Positions 32,624 to 44,206 of a stretch of 64,000 nt of DNA are shown here, in pieces; position 1 is the stretch's first letter, and each line of letters begins with the position of its first letter. Origin of the DNA: Posidonia oceanica (lineage: Eukaryota > Streptophyta > Magnoliopsida > Alismatales > Posidoniaceae); the NCBI GenBank assembly GCA_037176725.1, contig JAZBRS010000057.1:88309501-88373500 (forward strand). Reading direction: 5' to 3'. The notes beneath the pieces were generated by a model, which worked only from the letters and a program-made list of their open reading frames with translations, did no database searches and was not told where the DNA came from. A program made the position numbers and the translations under genes.

Positions 32624-35600
32624 TAGAGGAGTGGGTAATCGGCCTACGGTTAGGAGGTTGAAATATCTTGTTAATGTTCATAAGCCTTATATGATTGTTG
32701 TTCTTGAACCTATGTTTGATGTTAGTCAGAGTGAAGAAATCATGAGGGAGATGGGTTTTGATAAATTTTATGCTAATAATGCTGGTCTTGCTAAAATATG
32801 GGTGTTTGGTAAAGCTTCGAATCAAATGGAGGTTGTGAATGTGTTTGATCAGGCTTTAACTGTTTCTATTTTTGATAGTGATATTGATTCTATGGTTTAT
32901 ATCACCATTATCTATGCCAGTTGTGATGGGGTGCAACGTAGGGGTCTTTGGGAGCATTTATTTTCACTAGCAGAGATGGATTTTCAATGGCCTTGGTTTG
33001 TTGTTGGTGACTTTAACTCTATTTTATCTTGTTTTGAAAAGAAGGGTGGGAGTTTTCCAAGGCAGATTTATTTAAATGAATTCAGGGATTGTTTATCCTC
33101 GTGCATGCTTGATGATGCTGGTTATACAGGTTCTCAGTTTACTTGGTGCAATAATCAGATAGGTGAGGACAGGATTATGGCCAGATTAGACAGATGTCTG
33201 GTTAACTTGCATTGTCAATCTTTGCAGGTTAAGGTTACAAATCTTTCTAGATCCCAATCAGATCATGCTCTTATTTTGGTGGATGTTGCAAAACCTCATG
33301 ACTTTGGTCCTACCCTTTCAAGTTTCTGGATGTCTGGCTTGATGATGCAACTTATTTACAGGTCATTAAGCAATCTTGGGTTTCTCCTGTGGCTGACAAT
33401 GGTGACATGTCGTTGCGTTGGTTTCTCAAATTAACTCGTCTGAAGAAGACTTTGAAGATCTAGAACAAAGAGCATTTTGGTAATATTTTTGATAATGTCA
33501 AGAATGCTGAGGAAAGGTTAGCTAATGTTCAGAGGACTCTGGATGAAAATTTCTGTACTGAGCATTTGCAACAGGTTAGTTCTGCTCAGCAGGACTTGGA
33601 CTTGGACTTAGCTCTTCTACGGGAAGAGAAGTGTTGGTTACAGAAGGCTCGTTGTCATTGGTTGAAGGAGGGTGATAAGAATACTGCTTTTTTCCATCAT
33701 ATTGTCAAGCAGCGACATTGTCGGTCATCCATTCATGCTATTAAAGATAGTAGAGACGTCTGGGTTCAGGATGCTAAGCAGATACAGGATGTGGGCATTG
33801 AATTTTTCAAAGATCTTTTCACCTCTGAGGATTGCTCGTTGGATGAATCTCTACTAAATTGTATTCCTTCCTTAATCTCTGAGGAGGATTGTTTGTCTAT
33901 TACTACTTTGCCAGATATGGAGGAAATTTATGCTACTCTTCAGTCTATGCCTGTGGGGGTGGCTGCAGGTCCTGATGGGTTTTCTTTGTCTTTTTATTTG
34001 GCTGCTGGGATGTTATTAAGGATGACTTATTTGCCTTGATAAAGTTTTTCTATGTTGGTGGCAAAATGCATAGAAGTATCCCTGCTTCTATGATCTGTCT
34101 AATTCCAAAAGTTGATAGCCCTGTTAGTTTTGCGCAATTCAGATCAATCAGTGTGGGGAATGTGCCTTCCAAACTTTGTTCTAAGATCTTGAATAATAGG
34201 CTTGTTTCTTGGCTTCCAAAGTTAATTAGTAATGAGCAGGCAGGTTTTGTTAAGAGAAGAGACATTTATGATCATATTCAGTTGACTCAGGAGTTGATTG
34301 GGGATATTGATAAGAGATGCAGAGGGAATAACGTGGTCTTCAAGTTGGACATGCTTAAGGCCTATGATAGGATGGAATGGCAATTTTTGTTTCAGGTGCT
34401 TAGGCGTTTCGGGTTTTCTGAGAGGTTTATTGACCTTGTTCGAAGATCTCTGGACAATAATTGGTTTTCTATTATTATTAATGGGAAACAAGTGGGGTTC
34501 TTTAAGGCTTCGAGGGGTCTGAAGCAAGGTGATCCTCTATCTCCCTCGTTGTTTATTTTGGCTCAGGAGGTTTTCAGCAGGGGTGTCAGTTCGTTGGTTT
34601 AGCGAGAGTTGTGCAATAGATATGCTACGTCTGGGAAAGGAATCAGTCCTTCTCATCTGTTCTTTGCTGATGATGCTTTATTGTTCTGTAGAGCTGATAG
34701 TATTTCGATCTCCAATCTCATGGGATTTATTGCAAGGTATGAACTATATTCTAGTCAACGCTTGGGTAGGAGTAAATGCAATTATTTTTGGCAGCACTCT
34801 ATGAGAAGAAATGATATTATTGAATATCATACTGGCTTTCCTCAAGGTTCTTGGCCTCTGTATTACTTGGGGGCTCCTATTGCTCCTGGGAGATTTAAAG
34901 GGTGTTTAATATTGGAGAAAATCAGGAAACGTATAGAGGGTTGGTGTTATAAATTCTTAAGTATGGCAGGTCGTCTCACTTTGATTAAGAATGTTCTTTG
35001 TTCTATTCCCTTGCACATATTGACTATTTTGAAGGTTCTTGTGCATATTATTCATGATATGGACCGGCTTTTGAGAGATTTTTTGTAGGGATACGTGGAA
35101 AGCAAGAAGAAATTCCATTGGGTGCGCTGGGATGTTTGTACTAGGCCTTTGCATGATATGGGGTTGGGCATTCGACGGTTTGCTAATATTAAATATCTAT
35201 TCAAGATTAATACCTGCTGGAAGCTGCTGTTAAAAGAGTCTTTGTGGAGTATTTATTGTGCAACCAAGTATAAGGTTTTGTTGGTTGGATGGAATGTTTC
35301 TTGTCCAACATATGCTTCACCTCGTTGGAAATCTTTGATGGAAGTTATGCCTATGGTTATTTCAAATTCTCGGTGGCTGATTGATAAGGAGAATGCATTG
35401 TTTTGGATGGATAAATGGCATGAAGATGGGATTCTTTTTAACGTTTTTGAGCATTTCACGTATACTGATTTGGGGGCCCATATTGGGGATGTGTATCACC
35501 ATAGAGATTTATTTGAAAATCAGATTGGGGGCAATGAGGATGGCGTGCTCAGTTTGTGGCAGCAGTTTTACAAGCTTCATGTGAATTCGCAAGAATTTGA

Positions 35601-36730
35601 TGATAAGCTTATTTAGATGCCTGCGACTGATGGTGTTTTTTCCATTAAGAGTGCTTGGTATCTTTTTTCTAACAGGAGTTCGTATGATAACAGGTGGAGA
35701 TGGATCTGGTCTTTTTTTGCCAGCAAAGATATCTCTATTTCTTTGGAAGACAGCTTGGAATGCGGTTTTTGTTGATGAAAATGTTCAATCTAGATCTGTG
35801 CTTTTTGCTTCCAAATGCAACTATTGTATCAATGCACAGACAGAGTCTCTTAACCATTTGCTTCTTCATGGCGATTTGGCATCAAATATCTGGGTGTTCT
35901 TCAGCCGTGTGCTACATATGGATGTCTGTGGGGACGTCTTGGATACTATTTCTTCTTGGCAGGGTTCTGGTCGGATGTCTTCTTACAGGCATGCTTTGAT
36001 TAGGCTTCTTCCGGGTTTTATATGCTGGCACACTTGGAAGGAGCATTGCAAAAGGAGGTATTCCAACAGATACAGGAGATGGCGGCTTGTTGCTATGGAC
36101 ATTGTTGGTGAATGCAATTTTTTGTTAGGCCAAAAGAGGTTCTCCTTTCTAGGGGGGCATGTTACAGATTTGAAGCATGCAGGTTCCGTTGTTCCTACTT
36201 CTCTCAACGTCTTGTGCTTACCTATTTCATGGAGTCCTCCTTTAGTTGGTTACAAGGCCAATGTTGATGGCTCTTCTTCGTCAGCAGGAGCAGGGGGAGG
36301 AGGTCTAGTTAGGGATGTGAAGGGCCATGTTAAAATTGCTTTTTCTTCTTTCTATGACAGGATCACTAACAATGAGGCTGAGATTAGAGCCATTTGGGAT
36401 ATGCTGGTTTTATGTGAGGAGCATGGCATAGAGGTAGCTGAGATCCAATCTGATTCTTTGCAGGTGGTGCTTATGTTGCAAAGGAAGATTTCTGTTAGCT
36501 GGAGATGCTATACCTGGTAGCGACGTATTCTAAATAGATTTAATGTTTGCTACTCTCACTGTTATCAGGAGGGCAATTTTGCTGCAGATTATCTGGCTAA
36601 GGAGGGAGGTCGGCTCCAAATTCATCATGTTTACTCTACTTATTAAGATTTTCCCAGGGAGCTTAGGGGTATTTGTAACCTTGATAGGTGGGGTGTTCCT
36701 AGTTTGCGAACTAGAGGGAGTTTTGATTAG
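32601..36730 (+). pseudogene. LINE B ORF2 (endonuclease, RT, zinc finger, RNase H), broken
   Basis: The apurinic-type endonuclease opens at 32601 (MKKIIWNARGVGNRP), with VVGDFNSIL (about 33000) and SDHA (about 33260). RT motifs are AAGPDGFSLSFYL, AGFVKRRDIYDHIQL, VVFKLDMLKAYDRMEW, GLKQGDPLSPSLFILAQEVF and FFADDALLF (about 34662). zf-RVT follows at about 35730-35880. RNase H has YKANVDGSS, NNEAEI and QSDSLQ (36240-36480). Frameshifts occur near 33310, 34005 and 35690; stops include 34600, 35084 (TGG to TAG) and 36518. A fused archaeal-type RNase H is known in plant L1 lineages. Confidence 0.85.
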
Positions 36731-36916
36731 TCTTTTTCTCCTCTTCTTTTTCCCAAGGGCATGGGTTTTGGAGAGGAGTTTTTTTTAGTCTAATCATAGG
36801 ACTGGTGATTGATGGATCCTTATCCTCTTTTTGAGGTATATCATTTCTTTTGTACTCAGTTACTTTATCTATAAAAAAATTATTTTAGCCCAAAAAAAAA
36901 ACAAACCAAGTAAAAG

Positions 36917-37986
36917 AAACAAAAATTAATATGCTTGTACGTAAGTATGAAATGTTTAAAATGCAACCTAATGAATCCATTGAAAACATGTTTACTAGAT
37001 TTTATGATATTACAAATAATTTACAATCACTTGGTAAAAGTTTTTCTCAAAGTGATCTAGTTAGAAAAATTCTCCGGTCTTTAACTCCAGATTGGGAGAG
37101 AAAGACTACTGCCATTGAAGAGGCAAAAGACCTCTCAAATTATTCACAAGAAGAACTCATAGGAAATCTCACTTCCTATGAAGTATAAATGATTGAGAAG
37201 GAAATAGAAAAAGTTCCAGAAAAGAAGAGTATTGCATTTAATGCCTCGATCGAATCGGATGATTCGGATGAGGAAGATTTTCCTTTTATTACTAACAAGT
37301 TCAAATCATTCTTAAAGAAAGAAAGGATTCGAAAGAAGGACAAGAGAAAAACCAAGAAAAAGAAGGCTCTTCAAGCTACATGGGATGATTGTGATACCTC
37401 CGATGAAGATGGTGAAGTGGCTCACTCATGTTTTATGGCTACATCTAGTGAGGTATTATCCTTAGACAATATTGAAAATTTTTCTATGCATGATTTACTT
37501 GATGCATTTAATGAGATTTATTTGAAATATAAATCCTTGAATAGTAAATACAAAAGTTTGAACAAAAACTTTGTTGATGTATCTCATGAAAAAGAAATGC
37601 TTTCAAATGAAAATGAAGAGTTGAAAAACAAAAATAAAGCATTTGAAATAGAGAATGATAACTTGAAAAATGAATTGAATATCATGAAAGGTAGGATTGA
37701 TATTTTGGAAAGTGACATTGCATCTTTGAAAAACAAAAGTGAAAATTTATTAAATGATGTTAGAAAGAGAACTTTTGATGAAAGGAAACCTAGAAGTAAA
37801 AATGTGCCTAGAAATGTCATTCCATATGAAAATGGATTCTTAAGAGCTAAGAATGATGAAAATTTTGAATTTGTCATCAAGAAAGTGGAAGAAAGAGATA
37901 AATGGATCCATAAAATGAGAAACAATAAGATTAATCCTTTTGGACCCAAAATTAAGTGGATACCAAAATCTCTGCTTGGTACTTGA
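36917..37986 (+). pseudogene. gag: Copia gag, C-terminal part
   Basis: It continues the gag frame after LINE B: MFTRFYDITNNLQSLGKSFS, LVRKILRSLTPDWERK. A TAA at 37186 follows YEV. The same frame then gives a highly charged segment with acidic (SDDSDEEDF), lysine-rich (KKDKRKTKKKKA) and coiled-coil stretches, ending at 37984. No CCHC zinc knuckle is seen before the end. In intact relatives protease would follow. Confidence 0.8.
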
Positions 37987-39554
37987 TTTCTCGAAGAAGG
38001 AGAAGGTACATGAGACTATTAATCATTGACAAATATTAGAAATCCCATTAAAAATGATGTTTTTAATCATTTTAAATTTATCGATTAATGAAATTATTTG
38101 AATGGAAATTCATTCAATTTATCATGAATTTACATTACAAACAATTGGTGTTATTCTCTATAAAAATATATATCTATTTTAAAGATTTTCGAACTGGTTC
38201 AAAATACCGTTTTTGGACCGGAATATCGAAATCTCCTGATTCGGTTTGCTGATTTCTTCTGGTCTGCCGAATTAACTAGAAGTCTGATTTTTTGAGTTCT
38301 TGATCAAATTTTTGTTAATTATGACTTGTGGTCATATTGATTATTGGTATCTTACTCTTGAATCTTTAGAAGTATTTTGCTATGATTTTCATTGAACTAT
38401 TTGTTATATATACTTGATGAAAGGGGAGCTTTTATGAAAAATACTTTGAAATGAATCATTATTGATCCTTATAATCTATTTTGGAATAAATTTTATTTAT
38501 CCATGATCATCGATAGGGGGAGCATATTGAATATTTTCCAACAATTTGTATCAACATTGAGTATCTTTTAACAATTGATTGGTATCTCTTATAAAAATCA
38601 ATGAATTTCAAACTTATTGAATATCTGAATTTTCTCTTTACCCATGATTGGTGTAAGGGGGAGCTTACTATGATTCATTGACTATCTTACAATTGGTGAT
38701 TTTGATGATTCTCACTAAATATCTTTTGATCTTGATGCCTATTGATCCAACATATTGGTATATATCTAACATTTGGTATCAATTGACTTTACCATATGAA
38801 ATTGAAATTCATGCATATCATTTATCATATGAAGTTGAAATTGATTGAATATTATTTACTCATCATATTGTTGATTAAATAAAAATGATTTATGAACTTA
38901 TTGATTATTATTGAACAAAAGAATTGTTTTAGATGCTTATTGCTTATCAGTTACCTTTTGAAGATGATTTTGATGATTTCTTATTGAAAATCTTACAAAA
39001 GTTGATTTTTTTACACTTGGTATTTTTTCTCACAAATTGACATCTTGTTATAAATTGGTATTTTTTTTAACAATTGGTATCTTTTAACAAATGGTAAATT
39101 TTGGCAAATAAATATCTATGCTTGAAGGAAAGTGGAGCTTACTGAATATTTATGAATATTTGTATGATTTGGATGCTTATTGAATTTTACTTTACATTTG
39201 AGGATGAAGTTGATTCCTATTGAATATTTTAACACTGATTTTGATGCCTTATTGAATATCCTTATATTAATAAAAAGGGGAGAAGCTTATATTGATACTT
39301 AGTTGAATATCCGTTTTGATAATTCTCTTACTTATGTTGCTTATATTTCTTTGGATTTATGCCTTCTATTCTTTTTACTTATGATAAAAAGCGGGAGAAG
39401 AATAAGATAGGTTTTCCAAAGCTATGTTTTTGAGCTTATCATATTATTATAAGATAAGAGGGGGTGCATTAAGATTTTATTGACATATATTCATGCATAT
39501 TCTAAGGGGGAACTAGTTCTACAGCTTTGTATATTTATGGTTTTTGTCATCATC
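37987..39554 (+). other. AT-rich non-coding 3' region of the copia element
   Basis: No gene is visible in this stretch. It contains repeated words such as TTGGTATC and eight G-rich purine runs resembling the polypurine tract (about 38420, 38515, 38655, 39130, 39275, 39388, 39455, 39503), each usually followed by AGCTT or a similar word. Near 38200-38270 a degenerate version of the LTR inverted-repeat words appears (TACCGTTTTTGGACCGG). Confidence 0.65.
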
Positions 39555-39568
39555 AAAAAGGGGGAGAT
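39555..39568 (+). promoter_or_regulatory. Polypurine tract of the copia element
   Basis: AAAAAGGGGGAGAT directly precedes the 3' LTR at 39569, as needed for plus-strand priming. Confidence 0.85.
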
Positions 39569-40683
39569 TGTTGGCAAAATTGCCTCATCTCGGTTTTGAT
39601 GATAACATAATATTTTGTGTTCTAACCATTCTTATTAGGTTAAGAAAGCATTCTTATAGACCTTGAAAAAGAAGAAGGCGAAATGGCTCACGAAGCTTCA
39701 ATGAAGACTTGTGTTCACCTCTAAATATGTAACTTTTGTATTATGTTTGAGCTGTAATATGTCTTTTGTAAAATCCCCAAGAATCATGAATGAGTGACCT
39801 AGTTAACCCTAGAGTACCCTAGGTTAGAAGCATTTAGGTCCATGAGCAAGTGGTTCAAGAAAATTTGCAAAAAGCTTCAAAATCATGGAAATGGTGAAAT
39901 GTAGAATTTTCATGCAAAACGGCATACCGAAATTTTACGGTCTACTGAATTAGAGATTTTCGGCATACCGAAATTTTACGGTCTACCGAATTGGTTGTAT
40001 TTGCTATAACAATCTGAGCTAAAATGGCATACCGAAAAATTTCGGTCTACCGTTTTACTAGCCGTTTGTGAACGTTGAAAGAGCCATTAGAGACAAACTT
40101 TTACCCAGGTTTTCTTATAAATAGGACCCCCATTCATCACATAGACAATACACATCATATAGAGCTTCAAGCTACATTATTTTTCAAGCATTCCACTCCT
40201 ATTTTGTTAGAAAAATTCCCAAAGCAAGAGAGATTCATTTCCATCATTTCTACCTTGCCAAAAGAGTTTTTCGGAGATAAAGAAAAGAGTCAAAAGAGTT
40301 GTAATCTTCTGTTTTCTTGAGTGAGTTCTTCTCCAGACGTGAGAAGGGGATAGCCACGGTTTTTGCGGGGGCTTGGCGAGGATTCGTCAAGGTGTAATGG
40401 TAGGATCTTGGCCCGGAACAAGATAAAGGTTAAGGTAATTCTTGAGGGGTTTTCACGGGGAGTGGACTAAGCTTGGGAGGCTGAACCATTATAAAATTAC
40501 TTGTGTATATTTTCATTGCCTCTCATCCCCTTCTATGCATGTTTTAGTTTAAACATTCAAATCCATATCTCCATATTTCATTTACTTGCTAATTTGCTTA
40601 AAATAGTTAAAGAGAATTTTAAATCCACACTTATCCTTTAAATCACTATTCACCCCCCTCTAGTGAAGCCTAGAATCCTAACA
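39569..40683 (+). repeat. 3' LTR of the copia element
   Basis: 1115 bp, starting TGTTGGCAAAATTGCC and ending CCTAACA. It closely matches the 5' LTR, with an 8-bp deletion near 39704 (one of two GACTTGAA copies lost). It carries the same three inverted-repeat words at about 39917-40056. Confidence 0.9.
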
Positions 40684-41706
40684 ATTATTGCTCGTTCGGC
40701 GGCGGAGGAGGCGGCAGAGGCTTGGGCTGTGCTCGGTAGTGCGTGGGGAATGGCTCGTGTATCCTCGGGAAAGCTCGAGTGGAGAAAGTATAGGTGTTGG
40801 ACCGTTGGGTTCTCTCTCGATGGTGTGGTTGGCTGTTGGTTTCTCTCGACCGTGTGGGTTAGATATGATGGTGGTGGGTTGGCTATGACGGTGGTGGCGT
40901 CGCTGGTTGTTCAGGGATGGCCTCCCATTTTCAGGAGAACGGTGTTTTGGCGTTCGGCGGCTGCTGGGCGTTCTACGCAACAACAGCTGGCGATGACAGA
41001 AGGAAGTGTTTGATGGTTGGCTTCCGGGTGGCCTCTTGTCAGGAAAGCTAGTGGGCACTGGTGTGGGATTCTGGTGGGTGTCTGGGTGGCCGTCCGGGAG
41101 GTTTGGCTCGGGCTAGGTGCTTGCAGTGGCTAGCCGAATGTGTTGCAGTGGCTGTTGGATTGGTTTTTCTCGCCGGAGAAGAAGGTTGCCCTGGTGGCTG
41201 TTGGGTTGTTTCTGGGTTGGCTTTGGAGTGCTTAGGATAGCCAAAGGTCTCTGGTCGAAAGAGTGCAAGTGCCCTTCAAGGTTTGCTGGGAAAGAAAACC
41301 AAGGGTTTGAGGTGCGCAGCCACCCCCCTCTTACGTGGAAAAAAGAAGACTTTATATGGTTGCATGATATGAAACGTCTGAAGTGGAAACGATTGGTCTG
41401 TGGGCTTTGATGGAATTAGGTTTTAGATGAGGGGCACACTGGTCTTGTTTGGGTGAGGCTTGGGTTTGGTTGGGTTAGGCTTGGGCTAGGGCTTGGATGA
41501 GGCTTGGGTTTGTGTTTAGGTTAGGCTTGGGTTTTGGTTTAGGTGATGCTTGGGCTTGTGTTTTATGGATGTTAGGATGGATTAGGATGTTGGGTAGGTT
41601 TTGGGATGTTTGCTAGGGTTTGGTAAAGTGGTGGGGTCTGCCTCGACCGAACACGTTTTCCTGGAGAAATCCGCCGACAAATGACTGCAAAATCGAAGTG
41701 TCTACA
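40684..41706 (-). mobile_element. Tat solo LTR, right part (LTR 5' portion)
   Basis: This is the continuation of 27738-29120 beyond the copia insertion. The copia target duplication is GTTAT on the left (29116-29120) and ATTAT on the right (40684-40688). The part is GC-rich near 40700-41000, then runs of GGTTTGGGCTTGGG-like words. Open frames on both strands carry no recognisable domain. Confidence 0.75.
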
Positions 41707-41875
41707 GTTAGTCTTTTTTTCTTCTTCTTTTTCCCAAGGGCATGGGTTTTGGAGTGGAGTTTTTTCATACTAACTATTGGACTGGTGATTGATGGGTCGA
41801 CAACCTCAATCTGAGGTGTATCATTATTTTGTACTCTTACAAGTATCAATAAAAAAATTATTTGCCCAAAAAAAA
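41707..41875 (+). mobile_element. 3' tail of LINE A
   Basis: The stretch carries TCTTTTTCCCAAGGGCATGG, a degenerate untranslated region and an A-run at 41868-41875. It aligns with the end of LINE B (36730-36899). Together with 24680-27737 it makes one LINE split by the Tat solo LTR; GTTAG is present on both sides (27733-27737 and 41707-41711). Confidence 0.8.
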
Positions 41876-42320
41876 TCCAGCAGAAAGTTGTGGCATATTT
41901 CTATTGGTGATTGATCTGGTATTTTGAATAATTTTAAATGTTTTAAAAGTGATATGGAAAATGATGAAAATAGTTTTGAAAGATTTTACCATTGATTTGT
42001 TTTGTAGACCAATAAGACAGAGAATTGTATTGCCGGGACCAGGAGATATGATGATATTCATGGATGGTTGAGCACAAGGCCTAGGTTGAGGTTCAAAAAC
42101 TAGGAGGCTATAGGTAAGTGTCGGCAGATTCAGGGGGTATGTTACCTTTCGGTGGTTGTTCAAGGTCAAGGTTGAGGTCCGAGAGTTTAGGTGCTGGTTG
42201 GACCTAGAAGTACGAGACTTTGGTTGCTTCGGGTACTAAGACTAGGATGCCGCGAGAGCGTGATATGCACATATGGAGTTTGGCCAGAGCGTGATATGCA
42301 CATACCTCGTTTCTGGTGAC
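41876..42320. mobile_element. Fragment of the LTR family seen at 1-2433
   Basis: Words such as CCTAGGTTGAGGTTCAAAAA and GAGGCTATAGGTAAGTGTC align with 1182-1225 (CCTAGGTTGAGGTCTTGAGA, GAGGCTGAGGTAAGTGTC), and colinearity extends over about 980-1340. The fragment starts right after the LINE A poly-A and is cut on the right by the Tat-3 LTR. No gene is present. Confidence 0.7.
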
Positions 42321-44164
42321 TGTAGATGTGGAAAATGGGGGTGGATGAAGATGAAGTAGTTGGCACTTCCATGACGTCGACGACTTGATGTGATCGCCAC
42401 TCGTCGATGGGCTGACAAGATGCCTAGGGGAGATGTGGAGGATGTGGATTGTCAGCTCACTAGATCAGCGGCAGGGTGCTGTCCAGTGGCGTCCTCATGC
42501 TATGGAGCCCGTTCCTTTCCTTCAAAACAACAAGAATAGATCTAGATAAGTTTGACTGTAGTAAATAGATCAGATAAGTGAGAAATAACATAAACAAAAG
42601 AAACTAATACTAACCAGGGTGGTTCCCTGCATGCAAATGCAATGGGTCCTATCTAAGGAATGCAAAATCAAAGGGAAATAGATTGGAAGAAATACTCCCT
42701 TCACCCTCGTGCTACGAGCTGTGGGATGAGGAAGTGGAGGCACGGTCGGAGCTCCGGCTAGGCTCAGGATCTCTGGGATCTAGGCTTGATGATGATCTCT
42801 GGGATCTAGGATTTCTTGATGGATTTGGATAGAGTGGGGGCTAAGGATCTCTCAAGGTCTTTCTCTCACTCTCTCTTAGGAGCTCTTTCTAGATCTATGG
42901 ATCTCAAGAGATGATTCTGACTCTTTTCCCTCCCCGAAGATCACTCTTACTCTTCCATTTGCCTCCCATTGAGCGCTGGCTCTCGGGGTCTATTTATAGG
43001 TGCGTGGGGGCACGAGTGGATCAGATCTAGGAAGTTTCGAGAAAAAAATAGATATTTATAGCAAGTCGCCGAATGTACCAGCGACAGGAACAAATATCTC
43101 CGATTAATGACGTGGAAATGACATAGAGGCACGCTGACCGAGTCAAAGAAGGAGTCCACGTCAGCAAGTCGTCGCTCACACTGGCACCTGAGACTTAGTT
43201 ATTCCCATTTTACTAGGTCAGAGAATGTCCACGTCATCAAGTCGCCAGTGGCACAAGCGCCTAGCTAGTGTGCGGACGAGATGAAAGATCAGATTTGAAG
43301 GGCCCAGATGAGTCCACGATATCTAGTCGCTGCTGCCAGAGGTGCCCAGACTCTGGTGTTCTCGGTTGACCAAGTCAGAGAACATCCACGTTAGCTAGCA
43401 GCCCCTCTCACTGGTGCCTGGCTGCTGGAATATTCTAGACCGATTTTAAATGTGTTTTTGATTTTAGTGGATATTTAATGCATTTAACACATTAAAAACG
43501 TGTCAAAATCAAGATAAAAATCTGACGCCATCTAGGATTTTCTAAATTGTTCCTTAATTAATCATTTTTACATGATATATAGGTTATACCATAAATTAAT
43601 TGCTTAGAAAATCGTAGGAATATCAATAATTATGGGAAAAATGTTATAATACTTTATAAAGGTCCCATGTATTATAATAATGCCTAGGATGATAAAATAT
43701 GGTGAGAGAGAGTGGCAGGATACTCATCGCCTGTGACCATGGCGCCAACACATGCTAGTCGCCACTCTGAATGGCGCCTAGACATGTTACTGCTTATAAT
43801 GGCAACAAGCTTGTCTTTTTGCATTTTTAGCCCTGTCTTTTATTTTAATCCAGAGAAACATGTTAAAAGCCCAGAAAACTTCAGAAATTCCATGAAATCA
43901 TGAAAACATCTTATTTAACTCAAATCTGCCACTAATTTGAGTAGAAACAAAGGGTATTCAAGGTACTCAGACCTACCACTAGTCTGAGTGAGTTAGCTCT
44001 GCCATAGCTAACGACCTTGAGTCAAGTAAAATCAAGCGATGCTTTTGAACAAATCATGGAAAATCTGGAAAATACGTTATTATGCCTTAGTTGTGTGATC
44101 TGGAGTGCCTTAGAGGTTCCTATCCTTAAAGAACTCTAGGAAATGCGAAAATGGGATATCTACA
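42321..44164 (-). repeat. 3' LTR of Tat-3 (1844 bp)
   Basis: Plus-strand ends are TGTAGATGTGG (42321) and ATATCTACA (44164). The first 420 bp match the partial 5' LTR at 63582-64000 almost base for base. A TATA box on the minus strand lies at 42991-42999 (CTATAAATA). Degenerate units of about 110-120 bp at 43060-43440 carry words such as AAGTCGCCAGTGGCACAAGC and share GTCCACGTCA flanks. Confidence 0.9.
42991..42999 (-). promoter_or_regulatory. TATA box of the Tat-3 LTR
   Basis: Minus strand CTATAAATAGACC lies within the LTR at a position leaving about 670 bp of R/U5 downstream, similar to Tat-1. Confidence 0.6.
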
Positions 44165-44178
44165 GATGCCCCTCTTTG
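44165..44178 (-). promoter_or_regulatory. Polypurine tract of Tat-3
   Basis: Minus strand CCAAAGAGGGGCATC abuts the 3' LTR. A hairpin-forming repeat (GGAGTTGATCTT-5 nt-AAGATCGGCTCC, plus strand 44178-44206) lies immediately upstream in the sense of the element. Confidence 0.7.
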
Positions 44179-44206
44179 GAGTTGATCTTGGCACAAGATC
44201 GGCTCC

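Larger units (their letters stand above)
30780..36899 (+). mobile_element. LINE B: L1-type LINE, about 6.1 kb, likely full length
   Basis: It is flanked by a perfect 17-bp duplication AACAAACCAAGTAAAAG (30763-30779 and 36900-36916) and ends in an A-run, showing target-primed insertion into the copia gag. It contains a 5' untranslated region (30780-31152), ORF1, ORF2 and a 170-bp tail like that of LINE A. Coding parts have several stops and frameshifts, so it is no longer active, but structure is complete. Confidence 0.9.
29121..40683 (+). mobile_element. Gag-only Ty1/copia element (SIRE/Maximus type), split by LINE B
   Basis: Two LTRs (29121-30242 and 39569-40683) differ at few positions plus small indels. 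TGGTATCAGAG at 30245 is the initiator-Met primer-binding site, and AAAAAGGGGGAGAT just before 39569 is the polypurine tract; the phrase TTTTTGTCATCATC ahead of it is typical of SIRE-like elements. Between them are only gag (in two parts) and about 1.6 kb of non-coding sequence. Protease, integrase, RT and RNase H are absent, so the element is non-autonomous. Confidence 0.85.
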
